A DNA stretch of 64,000 bases from Virgibacillus natechei. Lineage in GTDB: Bacteria > Bacillota > Bacilli > Bacillales > Amphibacillaceae. The notes beneath the pieces were generated by a model that saw only the letters and a program-made list of their open reading frames with translations, did no database searches and was not told the origin of the DNA. Location: positions 1,302,001 to 1,366,000 of the forward strand of contig NZ_CP110224.1 in the NCBI RefSeq assembly GCF_026013645.1, written 5' to 3'. Below are positions 30,387 to 38,609 of this stretch, one piece after another (positions within the stretch are counted from its first letter, which is position 1; the number at the start of each line of letters is the position of its first letter). A program made the translations under genes and the position numbers.

Positions 30387-31562
30387 CTAATTAGCTTTAT
30401 GTTGGTATGCGAAAAAGGCCTGAATCAATGTTTTAGCAGCAATTGGTAGTGCGCGCTCATCAATGTCGAATTTTGGATGATGATGCGGATAAGGATTACC
30501 TTCTTTATTTGCCCCTGTGAAGAAATAAGCTCCTGGCTTTTTAAGGGTATAGTAGGCGAAATCCTCGCCTCCCATAACTGGGACTACTTCTTCGGCTGTA
30601 TGAATTTCTTCTACTTCTTTACTTGCTTCTAGAATCAGTTGTGCTTGTTCTGCATGATTGACTAAAGGTGGGTAGCCTTTTACGTAGTCGAAGGTGTAGG
30701 ATGCGTCGTTTGTCAGACAGATACCTTTGATTACTTTATCCATTTCGGCGATTATTTGATCCTGGATCTCTGGATTAAGATAGCGGACTGTACCAACTAG
30801 TTTGGCTTGATCAGCTATGATGTTAAAAGCACTACCAGCTTCAAAAATGCCTATAGTCACAACGGCAGTCTCAAGTGGATCTATGCGTCTACTGACAATT
30901 TGTTGAAGTTGTGAAATTACCTCAGAGGCGATTACGATCGCATCCTTTGTTTCATGTGGATAAGCTCCGTGACCTCCTTGCCCTTGTATAAGGATCTCAA
31001 AACGGTCAGCACCTGCCATGAATACATCTTTAGACGTTTGCAGGACACCGAGAGGAGTAGTTGCCCAGAGATGTGTGCCAAAAACAGCATCCACATGATC
31101 TATTGCGCCTGAATCCACAATAGGTTTGGCTCCGCCTGGTGCATATTCTTCTGCATGCTGATGCAAGAATTCAATGGTACCAGGTAGTTCCTCTTGGTAT
31201 TCCTTCATCACCTTTGCTAGTGTGAGTAAGGTAGAGGTATGCCCATCATGGCCACATGCATGCATGACACCATCCACTTTTGATTTATAAGGGACATCTT
31301 TCTCATCCTGAATTGGCAATGCATCAAAGTCGGCTCGTAAAGCAACCGTCTTTCCGGGTTTTCCACCTTTTAATGTTGCGATAACGCCATTACCGCCCAC
31401 TTTTGTTTTATAGGGAATGTCTAACTCCTTATAAAAGTCAGCGATATATTGGGCTGTCCTTGTTTCTTGGAAAGACAGTTCGGGATGTTGATGTAAGTAT
31501 CTTCGTATTTCCACCATTTCAGGGTAGGAGTTGTCAATGGATTTATGAATGTTTTCAAGCAA
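30387..31562 (-). CDS. yhaA: M20 family amidohydrolase YhaA
   Basis: A 391-residue zinc-dependent N-acyl-amino-acid amidohydrolase (peptidase family M20D). Metal and catalytic motifs: HPELSFQE, ACGHDGHTSTLL, FLHQHAEE, and VVPVMGGEDFAYY; a lid domain lies between about residues 185 and 295 (GQGGHGAYPHETKDA). Likely substrates are N-acetylated amino acids or related conjugates; the true one is unknown. The start is TTG eight bases after AGGAGG. Position next to ecsB (without ecsC) fits B. subtilis yhaA. It marks the left border of the repeat-rich accessory stretch. Confidence 0.9.
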   Translation of the reverse strand: MLENIHKSIDNSYPEMVEIRRYLHQHPELSFQETRTAQYIADFYKELDIPYKTKVGGNGVIATLKGGKPGKTVALRADFDALPIQDEKDVPYKSKVDGVMHACGHDGHTSTLLTLAKVMKEYQEELPGTIEFLHQHAEEYAPGGAKPIVDSGAIDHVDAVFGTHLWATTPLGVLQTSKDVFMAGADRFEILIQGQGGHGAYPHETKDAIVIASEVISQLQQIVSRRIDPLETAVVTIGIFEAGSAFNIIADQAKLVGTVRYLNPEIQDQIIAEMDKVIKGICLTNDASYTFDYVKGYPPLVNHAEQAQLILEASKEVEEIHTAEEVVPVMGGEDFAYYTLKKPGAYFFTGANKEGNPYPHHHPKFDIDERALPIAAKTLIQAFFAYQHKAN

Positions 31563-31769
31563 TATGTAAACCTCCTTTTTAAAACTTCTAACTAGTATAA
31601 CATTTAATATGTAATAGAGGGAGATTATTACTCAACGTATAGGCTGATTTTATTATGTGACCAGGGCTGCATACGCTATGTTTTTTAACAGATTTCCTGT
31701 TTTTTACCTCTTGTAACTCGCAGAGGTTGGGCACAATGCCACAACAATTTTTAGAAAATAGTTCCTCTA
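31563..31769. other. Gene-free spacer upstream of yhaA
   Basis: About 200 bases before the large R1 repeat. Nothing recognisable beyond AT-rich sequence and a possible yhaA promoter. Confidence 0.4.
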
Positions 31770-32331
31770 GAACAAAAGCGCAAGCGCCCGTTTAGCAACG
31801 TACAAACTGAGCTCAGCGCTGCGGGTGGTTCAACGTTGCCACGCAAAGTGGCGGTTTTAGTTGAACTTCCACTTCCACAATGAGATTAGATGAACTTGAC
31901 TTATCTCCAATAATGGAGAAAGTCAAAGTGAATCTTATGCTTGGAGCGAAAAGGAAACATGCCCCTTCATAGGGGGATGCCGACGCCTGAGCGCAAGCAT
32001 CGTTTTAGTCGGCCTTCCTTAAGCCAAGTGAGTAGATGTTGACTTTCACCACAAGGGTATAAGTGCGACTTTACTTCTGTCTACGCCTGCCGGCTTGGCA
32101 ATCAGTAAGTCTTCTTTTCACCCACAGGGCATAAGTGCGACTAAGCCTCTGGCGGAGCCAATCGGCAAGTCTTCTTTATCGTAGTGGAGGAGTGTGAAGT
32201 TTGGGGCTGCGCTAAATGCTCGCCCCACCGTAAAGATTTGATAGTTGCTGGGCGCTGGAGCTGGACGTGGCTATTTCAGTGTATAAGTGATCCACAGCTT
32301 TTAAATTCTATAGTTTCCTATGCAAATAAAA
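31770..32331 (+). repeat. Dispersed repeat R1, longest copy
   Basis: It starts AACAAAAGCGCAAGCGCCCG and ends with GGGCGCTGGAGCTGGACGTG plus the TTTAAATTCTATAGTTTCC tail. The first 285 bases and the last 95 match the inverted copy at 35271-35650 almost base for base. Between them (about 32058-32238) this copy alone has some 180 extra bases, which themselves contain two related units beginning ATAAGTGCGACT and ending AAGTCTTCTTT. No credible open frame. Internal hairpins include CCCCTTCATAGGGG. Confidence 0.88.
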
Positions 32332-32410
32332 GAAAAGAGCGCCCATTAAGGGCACCCTTACTACGGATACATTGTTTTTTGTAAGTATTCTTGCTTTTAA
32401 CTATGTCACC

Positions 32411-32580
32411 GATATAAAAGACGACGTAACTTGAAATGAGGATGATACATTTACCCGCTACGGTAATACACTTCGCGCACCTTAGGGTGACCCGTGAGCC
32501 TCCTTGCCAGGGCAAAGACGTGTCTTCGGAAAGCGCCTGTACGCAGCAGAAATCAACCTGGTAGTTACGTCGTCTTTTAC
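32411..32580 (+). repeat. MITE-like foldback element M1, copy 1
   Basis: Terminal inverted repeats TATAAAAGACGACGTAACT (left) and AGTTACGTCGTCTTTTA (right) enclose about 130 noncoding bases. Related termini occur at 33957-34085 and 58331-58480. The interior of this copy differs from the other two. It is directly followed by R2 hairpin units. Confidence 0.8.
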
Positions 32581-32604
32581 AGATCTTGTGTCAAAACAAT
32601 TCTG

Positions 32605-32668
32605 TTCGGTGGGACGAGTAACCGCAAATGTCTTCGATGGGACGAGTAAGCGCAGTCCCAGTCCCAAT
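32605..32668 (+). repeat. Two R2 REP-like hairpin units in tandem
   Basis: TTCGGTGGGACGAGTAACCG at 32605 and TCTTCGATGGGACGAGTAAG, with CGCAGTCCCAGTCCC behind it, at 32631. Same unit as at 4153-4188. They lie at the 3' side of the ferritin-like gene, whose terminator function they may replace. Confidence 0.72.
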
Positions 32669-32686
32669 TTTTTAGATAACAGCCTT

Positions 32687-33121
32687 TTATGAAAACCTTG
32701 GGTCTGCTAGTAAACGTTCAATTTCCTCTTTATGATTTGTTTCATCCGAAATGAAATCTTCTAATTTTACGACCAGTTCTGTGTAGCCTAAGTCTTCCGC
32801 TTGTTTTCTTCGTTTTTCATAGCGTTTGATCGTATCGGTTTCGGAACGAAGTGTTGCTTCTAATAGGTCTTTCACGTCTGTTGGCTGTGGTACGTCTGCT
32901 GAATTAGTTGTAGGTAAACCACCGAGTGATTTAATTTTTTCGGATAAATAGAGAGCATGCCCAAGTTCATCGGAAATTTCTGACTCGAAAAATGGTTTCA
33001 ATGCGGAGCGGTAAAGTCCTGATACAACAGAGGCGCTATACGTATACTGAATTGCAGCACCGTATTCATGTGCCAGATCTTCATTTAAACCATCAATTAA
33101 ATGTTGTAATTCTTTTTCCAT
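32687..33121 (-). CDS. Ferritin-like (bacterioferritin/Dps-type) protein
   Basis: A 144-residue four-helix ferritin-like protein. Likely diiron ligands: Glu/His in LAHEYGAAIQYTY, E and H in FFESEISDELGHALYLSEKI, the Glu in RSETDTIKRYEKR and the E/H in FISDETNHKEEIERLL. This ligand order is that of the bacterioferritin/rubrerythrin-like ferritins, suggesting iron storage, oxidation or peroxide defence. It may instead be a Dps-like protein without DNA binding. The start ATG follows GGGGATTAG weakly. It is the first gene in the module enclosed by inverted R1 repeats. Confidence 0.82.
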   Translation of the reverse strand: MEKELQHLIDGLNEDLAHEYGAAIQYTYSASVVSGLYRSALKPFFESEISDELGHALYLSEKIKSLGGLPTTNSADVPQPTDVKDLLEATLRSETDTIKRYEKRRKQAEDLGYTELVVKLEDFISDETNHKEEIERLLADPRFS

Positions 33122-33229
33122 TCTAATCCCCTGCCTTATTAAATATAGTTGCTACATAAGAACATTTCCCTTTACGTTTTTTTTAAAACATAAATTGAGG
33201 TATTATTATAACAGGGGAGGGACGGGTAC

Positions 33230-33871
33230 ATGTTGAATCGACGAAATTATATCATTTTATTTCTTTTTACATTGGTTGTAATCATGATAGGGATTTGGGT
33301 GAGTCAAATTGTAAGAGGTAATGTTCCACTAACCGATCAATGGACTCGTAATCTGGTGGAACGTGTAGATGGAACGGTGCTATTTTCATTCTTTCGTGCT
33401 GTCACGGAATTGGGATCGGAGAATTTTCTAATCGTGTTTACGATTACAATGGCGATTGTTATGTGGCTAATGCTACGTGACTGGCTTCCTGCTTTAATTT
33501 TTGCTGGAGGAACACTAGTTAGTCACTTGTTTAACATGCTGATAAAGCGTCTTGTAGGAAGGGATAGACCGAGTATTCTAGAAGCTGCCAATGCTGAAGG
33601 GTATAGTTTTCCTTCTGGACATGCGATGATAACAATGGTTTGCTATGGATTATTAGCTTATTTCATCGTCAAGAGGTTATATTCAACTAGAGCAATATTC
33701 CTCATACAGTTATTCTTTTCCTTACTTATCTTTCTTGTTGGGATAAGTCGTTATTTTATCAACGTACACTACTTAACAGATGTCGTTTCAGGATTTATTA
33801 TTGGTTTTTTCTGTTTGATTGGATTCATTTATTTGTATGAATTTATCCAGAGTCAGCGAACTTCGTCCTAA
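33230..33871 (+). CDS. PAP2-type membrane phosphatase
   Basis: A 213-residue integral membrane phosphatase with six predicted helices. The three catalytic motifs are present in order: KRLVGRDRP (about residue 105), SFPSGHAM (about 125) and SRYFINVHYLTDV (about 172). Enzymes of this family dephosphorylate undecaprenyl pyrophosphate or phosphatidylglycerol phosphate and similar lipids on the outer face; the substrate here is undetermined. The ATG follows GGGGAGGG. Transcribed alone and divergent from the ferritin-like gene. Confidence 0.88.
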   Translation: MLNRRNYIILFLFTLVVIMIGIWVSQIVRGNVPLTDQWTRNLVERVDGTVLFSFFRAVTELGSENFLIVFTITMAIVMWLMLRDWLPALIFAGGTLVSHLFNMLIKRLVGRDRPSILEAANAEGYSFPSGHAMITMVCYGLLAYFIVKRLYSTRAIFLIQLFFSLLIFLVGISRYFINVHYLTDVVSGFIIGFFCLIGFIYLYEFIQSQRTSS

Positions 33872-33956
33872 GGATGAGAAGGCTTCATTGTCTCTGAAAT
33901 GTTCACTGTTTAAAAAAGGCTGTTTTCTAAAAGATGTTTGTTTTTGATGCAAATTC

Positions 33957-34085
33957 TATAAAAGACGACGCAACTACTGTTTGCTATAAGTGTTTGCTAT
34001 AAATGCCGTTCGGGGTCGCTCTGGGCGGATGCTTTCCGTGGGCACGGCTTCAGCCTTCGACGCACAGGACGTTGTCTTTTATATC
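33957..34085 (+). repeat. MITE-like foldback element M1, copy 2
   Basis: Left end TATAAAAGACGACGCAACT, right end ACGTTGTCTTTTATA. The interior contains CTGTTTGCTATAA and TTCGGGGTCGCTCTGGGCGG, matched in inverted orientation at 58380-58450. Noncoding, between the phosphatase and bdbC. The rest of the 375-base gap holds only a likely bdbC promoter. Confidence 0.78.
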
Positions 34086-34246
34086 AACTGCGAAGTTTTA
34101 AAGGTAACAATACTTACGAAGCCCCTTTAAAAATCATAGTTCAATAATCTGTCATATATGTAGAGACTTTTAAAGCAGACAGATTGTTTTTTTTTCTTGG
34201 TATTTGTATACTATTAATATGGATAAACGAGAGAGGATATTTGTAT

Positions 34247-34663
34247 ATGAAAAAAGATCAACTAAATGAAAATATATTGTTCTTTATTTGGGGAGTATCC
34301 TTTATTGCTGTAGCAGGGAGTTTGTTTTATTCAGAAGTAATTGGGTATGAGCCATGTGAGCTTTGCTGGATACAACGAATTTTCATGTACCCATTAGTAG
34401 TCATATATGGTGTAGCTGCAATTAAAAAAGATATTTCCATTGCACTGCCGGGTCTTATATTAAGTGGGATAGGCATATTGATATCAATTTATCATTATTC
34501 CATTCAAAAAATACCTACATTACAAGCCGCGGGAGATGCATGTGGCACCGTCTCATGTAATGTGCAATATGTGAACTATTTTGGTTTTATCACCATTCCA
34601 TTTTTAGCAGGGATTGCTTTTATTATCATTTTTGTCGGACATCTTATTATTTTAAAGCGGTAG
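34247..34663 (+). CDS. bdbC: Disulfide bond formation protein BdbC (DsbB-like)
   Basis: A 138-residue quinone-dependent membrane oxidoreductase with four transmembrane helices, the same length as B. subtilis BdbC. The first cysteine pair is C37-E-L-C40 in the first outer loop; the second pair, C99 and C104 in DACGTVSCNVQY, is in the second outer loop. It would reoxidise an extracytoplasmic thiol oxidase and feed electrons to quinone. The ATG at 34247 follows GAGAGGA. The gene 13 bases downstream encodes a membrane-anchored thioredoxin, its probable partner. Confidence 0.9.
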   Translation: MKKDQLNENILFFIWGVSFIAVAGSLFYSEVIGYEPCELCWIQRIFMYPLVVIYGVAAIKKDISIALPGLILSGIGILISIYHYSIQKIPTLQAAGDACGTVSCNVQYVNYFGFITIPFLAGIAFIIIFVGHLIILKR

Positions 34664-34676
34664 GGAGGAATTAATT

Positions 34677-35156
34677 ATGAAAAAGAAAATGCTCATATTT
34701 GGTGGTATCATAGTAGCTTTATTTGCTGCGTTATTTTTCGTTACAAATTATCAAAACAATCAAGCCATGGAAGATAGTGATAACCCATATGGGAAGTCAG
34801 ACTTGAATCAGGCCACAATCGATCAATTGGATGATCCATTATATGAAAATCAAGTTTTGCCTGAGGAACTAAGCGAATCGATGGACAATGGAGAAGAGGA
34901 AACGGTTTATTTCTATGATCCAACATGTGTCTACTGTCAGGAAGCAACACCAGTGCTTGTACCATTAGCTGAGGACCTAGATATTGATCTAAAAAAACTA
35001 AATCTATTAGAATTTGATGATCAATGGATTCCGTATAATATTGAGTCTACTCCAACAGTCGTTCATTATGAAAATGGCCAAGAAGTTGCACGTATCGGTG
35101 GATCAAGGCCAGAAGCAGAGTTTGAAGCATTTTTTAACCAACATGTCTTGAATTAG
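34677..35156 (+). CDS. Membrane-anchored thioredoxin-like protein
   Basis: A 159-residue extracytoplasmic thioredoxin-fold protein with an N-terminal membrane anchor (residues about 5-23, no lipobox). The redox site is C84-V-Y-C87 within YDPTCVYCQEA, and the cis-proline loop is ESTPTVVHYENG. The operon with bdbC suggests it is the thiol-disulfide oxidase (BdbA/BdbD role) that BdbC reoxidises. The CVYC dipeptide is neither thioredoxin CGPC nor DsbA CPHC, so redox direction cannot be read with certainty. The ATG follows AGGGAGG. A palindromic terminator ends the operon. Confidence 0.85.
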   Translation: MKKKMLIFGGIIVALFAALFFVTNYQNNQAMEDSDNPYGKSDLNQATIDQLDDPLYENQVLPEELSESMDNGEEETVYFYDPTCVYCQEATPVLVPLAEDLDIDLKKLNLLEFDDQWIPYNIESTPTVVHYENGQEVARIGGSRPEAEFEAFFNQHVLN

Positions 35157-35157
35157 A

Positions 35158-35225
35158 TTAGAAAACTTGGCTTATCGCCAAGCCTTAGTAAACTTATGCA
35201 GATAGGAAGTTATATGCTTTCTGTG
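35158..35225 (+). repeat. Short intergenic repeat R4
   Basis: Begins TTAGAAAACTTGGCTTATCG, continues CCAAGCCTTAGTAAACTTAT and ends GCAGATAGGAAGTT. A related copy starts at 50094 after yhjE, and reverse forms lie near 27238 and 28304. It contains a small CTTGGC/GCCAAG hairpin. It follows the stop codon of the thioredoxin-like gene directly. Confidence 0.6.
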
Positions 35226-35230
35226 AACAA

Positions 35231-35267
35231 GAGCTAACTAGTTTTATAAAACTAGTTAGCTCTTTTT
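35231..35267 (+). terminator. Terminator of the bdbC-thioredoxin operon
   Basis: GAGCTAACTAGTTTT / AAAACTAGTTAGCTC with almost no loop, followed by TTTTTATT. Confidence 0.88.
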
Positions 35268-35270
35268 ATT

Positions 35271-35650
35271 GAATAGGAAACTATAGAATTTAAATACTGT
35301 GGATACCTTATATACTGGGGAATAGCCACGTCCAGCTCCAGCGCCCAACAACTATCAAACCACCCTTGTGGTGAAAGTCAACATCGACTCACTAGGCTTA
35401 AGGAAGGCCGACTAAAACGGTGCTTGCGCTCAGGCGTCGGCATCCCCCTATGAAGGGGCATGTTTCCTTTTCGCTCCAAGCATAAGATTCACTTTGACTT
35501 TCTCCATTATTGGAGATAAGTCAAGTTCATCTAATCTCATTGTGGAAGTGGAAGTTCAACTAAAACCGCCACTTTGCGTGACAACGTTGAACCACCCGCA
35601 GCGCTGAGCGCAGTTTGTGTGTTGCTAAACGGGCGCTTGCGTTTTTGTTC
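35271..35650 (-). repeat. Dispersed repeat R1, inverted copy
   Basis: Read on the minus strand it runs from GAACAAAAACGCAAGCGCCC to the TTTAAATTCTATAGTTTCC tail and matches 31770-32331 except for the 180-base block missing here. It abuts the TAA of hmoB, as the copy at 47984 abuts the TAA of lcfB. With the 31.8-kb copy it brackets four genes. Confidence 0.88.
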
Positions 35651-36157
35651 TTATTCATCTTCATTTGGTTCGTACATCTGATAGGTTGTTATAAATGGTT
35701 TAGCCGACATGAAAGTGGTTGGTTTAGCAGCAGCCTTTCCCTGGTGGGCATTTTTAAATGAATCAGAGTCTTTCCAGTTCTCAAAGTCCTCTACAGACCG
35801 CCATTGTGTGAAGACAATATACGTATCTCCTTGAACTGGTTTCAAAAAGCGGAATGCTTGAAAACCAGGCTCCTTATCTGCCATATTTCCCCGATTTTTA
35901 AAGCGCTCTTCTAAAATTGCTTTTCCATCTTCTATAACTGGTATATTATTCATTACGACATAGCCATCTTCTTTAATTTCTCCAGTTTGAAGAAGCACTT
36001 CATACTCACTTCCGGCAGAAAATATTTGCTTGGATATCCCTTCATAATAAGCCAGCGTTCCTGAACTACTATTCATTAAATGTAAATTGATTTCTTGATG
36101 TTTATCTTCTAGTTTCTGTAAAAATTCTATTGTGCCAATCGTCATAAATGCTTTCAT
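35651..36157 (-). CDS. hmoB: Heme-degrading monooxygenase HmoB
   Basis: A 168-residue protein of the IsdG-like antibiotic-biosynthesis-monooxygenase superfamily, matching B. subtilis HmoB (YhgC) in length and position before pbpF and hemE. The C-terminal half forms the ABM fold: AFRFLKPVQGDTYIVFTQWR, then NWKDSDSFKNAHQGK, whose His is the likely heme ligand. The N-terminal half (FMTIGTIEFLQKLEDKHQE) is a degenerate second lobe. It would open the heme ring to release iron in the cytoplasm. The ATG follows AAAGGGG. Divergent from the PBP gene; its 3' end abuts an R1 repeat. Confidence 0.87.
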   Translation of the reverse strand: MKAFMTIGTIEFLQKLEDKHQEINLHLMNSSSGTLAYYEGISKQIFSAGSEYEVLLQTGEIKEDGYVVMNNIPVIEDGKAILEERFKNRGNMADKEPGFQAFRFLKPVQGDTYIVFTQWRSVEDFENWKDSDSFKNAHQGKAAAKPTTFMSAKPFITTYQMYEPNEDE

Positions 36158-36263
36158 GTATCATTCCCCTTTCTTGATCTCTATAATCTCATAATACCCT
36201 ATTCTATGTCCTGTTAATCAACTTAGTTTAGCCGAATCGTTTACGAATTAGAAGTAAAATTAC

Positions 36264-36292
36264 TTTCGAACTGTCACAAATTGTCGTATAAT
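36264..36292 (+). promoter_or_regulatory. Predicted sigma-A promoter of the PBP gene
   Basis: TTTCGA (36264-36269), 17-base spacer, TATAAT (36287-36292), 28 bases before the start codon. Confidence 0.5.
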
Positions 36293-36320
36293 AGGAGAGT
36301 GAATGTGTAGAGGTGAACAG

Positions 36321-38510
36321 ATGGATACAATAAAAAAAAGATCTGATAAACATAAAGATAAGCATAATAAGAAGCGATCCTTTATAAGTAAATTAAAAAT
36401 CTTTTTATTTATACTGATTGTTATTGTAGGAGTAGGATTTTCGGGATATGCTGCCATCCTAGTTGGTGGCAACCTAATTGTTGATGCTGAAGATCTAGTT
36501 TTGGACGAAACGACAACGGTAGAAACAGCTGATGGGGAGGCTGTCAGCAAGTTATACGATGAAGATCGATCGGTTAGGGGTATTGATGAAATTCCCAAAC
36601 ATGTCCAAGATGCATTCATCTCTATTGAAGATAGACGGTTTTATGAACATTCAGGAGTGGATTTTAAATCCGTATTTCGTGCAGTGATACGCAATATTTT
36701 TGCGATGAGCAAGGTAGAAGGTGGTAGTACGATCACACAGCAATTGTCAAAAAATCTGTTCTTATCTAATGACAAAACCTGGACGCGTAAAGCAAAAGAA
36801 GTAATGGCGGCGGTTCATTTGGAACGAAAGTTATCGAAGAACGAAATATTTGAACTGTATCTTAATGAAATTTATTTTGGTGACGGTGTTTATGGAATAG
36901 AGAGAGCTTCCAATTATTTCTTTTCAAAATCCGTTGATGATTTAACCATTGCTGAGGGAGCGCTTTTGGCTGGACTTGCAAAAGGCCCGAATGGATACTC
37001 ACCTATTAATCATCCCGAACGAGCATTGGATAGAAGGAATGTAGTGCTGAATGCCATGGAAGATACTGGAGTGATTTCGACGGAAACACGGATACAGGAA
37101 CAAGAAAAAGGATTGGGCTTAGACGTTCAAGAAAGACAGGCGAATGCATGGGTGGATAGCTATATTGACCTTGTGATGAAAGAAGCTGCTGATGACCATG
37201 ACCTGTCTGTTAATGAATTAAAGCGTGGTGGGTACCGAATTGTTATCAATATGGATGAAAAGGTACAACGGATTGCCTATGATCAATTTCAACATGATGA
37301 TTATTTCCCAGGCAATACGGAAGGTGCAGAAGGTGCTTTTGTCATGATGGAGCAGGAAACGGGGAAGATTGTTTCGGCTATTGGTGGTAGAGATTATCAG
37401 ATTGGTGATTTGAATCGTGTCACGGTAGAGAGGCAGCCAGGATCCATCATGAAACCTATTGCAGTATATGCGCCAGCAATGATGCAATTAGAAAGGTATA
37501 CCCCCTATTCACTTATACCAGACTATCAATATGATTACGATGGATATACAGTGGCTAACGTCGATAATCAATTTGACGGGAGTGTAACCATTTATGATGC
37601 TTTAAAAAAGTCAAAGAATACTTCTGCAGTATGGTTGCTTGATCAAATAGGGGTGGACTACTCCAAGGATTACCTGGAACAATTAGGGGTGGCCATTGAA
37701 GATGATGGATTACCTATTGCGTTAGGTGGACTAACAGATGGTCTTGCACCAGTTGATTTAATGGAAAGTTATGGTGCGTTTGCGCGTAACGGTGATGTGA
37801 TTGAATCATCGACTATTGAACGTATTTATGACAAGGATGATGAAATGATTTTTCAATCCAATTCAAATTCACGAGAGGTCTTTAGTCCGCAAGTAGCGTG
37901 GGATATGACGGAGATTTTAACAGACACGGTTGAAAGTGGAACTGCGGCTCCTGGTGAGTTTTCGAAAGCATTAGCAGGGAAAACGGGATCAACACAGCAT
38001 GCACTCGTGGAAGGAGAAACGAATGATGCTTGGTTTGTAGGTTATACACCAGAATATACGACCGCTTTATGGATGGGCTATGACAAGCTGGATGAAGATA
38101 ATTATTTGACTGCAGGTAGTGAATATCCGACCCGGTTGACAAAGTCCATTTTAACAGAAATGGATAGTCAAGAATTACTGGCAGAGAATTTTACAAAGCC
38201 TGATGATGTGGATGCACTTCCGGAGCCGATTGAACTTCCGCAAATAGCTGAGGTGCAAGCGGATTATTCATTTGGCGTTTCGTCATTGGGAAAACTGACT
38301 TGGCAAGGATCTCCTGATGATCGTGTTATCTATCGTATTTATCGTGAGCAAGAAGGAATTGACGAACGGGCAGGAGAGGTTAAAGGAGAAACAGAGTTTA
38401 ACTTAAATGTGACCGAAGTCTTTCAATCAAATGACTATTATGTTGTTCCTTACGATCCGCTAACGAAATTAGAAGGGGATAGATCGGAGTCCGTGAGTTT
38501 GACCTGGTAA
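36321..38510 (+). CDS. pbpF: Class A penicillin-binding protein (PBP1A/PbpF type)
   Basis: A 729-residue bifunctional peptidoglycan synthase. A basic cytoplasmic tail and one transmembrane helix (about 24-48) precede the glycosyltransferase GT51 domain with SIEDRRFYEHSGVDF and GGSTITQQLSKNLFL. The transpeptidase domain carries the active-site PGSIMKPI (SxxK), SKN in KKSKNTSAV and AGKTGSTQ. A C-terminal fibronectin-like tail (about 640-729) follows. I chose the ATG with AGAGGTG upstream, six codons inside the longest frame. Position beside hmoB and hemE matches B. subtilis pbpF. Role: cell-wall polymerisation and cross-linking. Confidence 0.9.
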   Translation: MDTIKKRSDKHKDKHNKKRSFISKLKIFLFILIVIVGVGFSGYAAILVGGNLIVDAEDLVLDETTTVETADGEAVSKLYDEDRSVRGIDEIPKHVQDAFISIEDRRFYEHSGVDFKSVFRAVIRNIFAMSKVEGGSTITQQLSKNLFLSNDKTWTRKAKEVMAAVHLERKLSKNEIFELYLNEIYFGDGVYGIERASNYFFSKSVDDLTIAEGALLAGLAKGPNGYSPINHPERALDRRNVVLNAMEDTGVISTETRIQEQEKGLGLDVQERQANAWVDSYIDLVMKEAADDHDLSVNELKRGGYRIVINMDEKVQRIAYDQFQHDDYFPGNTEGAEGAFVMMEQETGKIVSAIGGRDYQIGDLNRVTVERQPGSIMKPIAVYAPAMMQLERYTPYSLIPDYQYDYDGYTVANVDNQFDGSVTIYDALKKSKNTSAVWLLDQIGVDYSKDYLEQLGVAIEDDGLPIALGGLTDGLAPVDLMESYGAFARNGDVIESSTIERIYDKDDEMIFQSNSNSREVFSPQVAWDMTEILTDTVESGTAAPGEFSKALAGKTGSTQHALVEGETNDAWFVGYTPEYTTALWMGYDKLDEDNYLTAGSEYPTRLTKSILTEMDSQELLAENFTKPDDVDALPEPIELPQIAEVQADYSFGVSSLGKLTWQGSPDDRVIYRIYREQEGIDERAGEVKGETEFNLNVTEVFQSNDYYVVPYDPLTKLEGDRSESVSLTW

Positions 38511-38609
38511 TTTAGTCGAATTCATGACAAAAGGCTGAATTCACTGTACAGGTATTAGATAAATCGATATAGTAAATGATGGACAATAGCAGGAAAAAGG
38601 GTGGTATAT

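Noticed and set aside
31770..32331. A CRISPR array in the repeat-rich region
   Set aside because: Repeats are long, few and dispersed; no regular short repeats with unique spacers and no cas genes anywhere in the window.
32184..32692. Several 60-66 codon frames in the repeat region
   Set aside because: They fall inside R1 and M1 repeats, differ between copies and have no initiation signals.
31770..35650. A composite transposon with a transposase
   Set aside because: No transposase or integrase is encoded between or within the inverted repeats; kept only as a repeat-bounded module.
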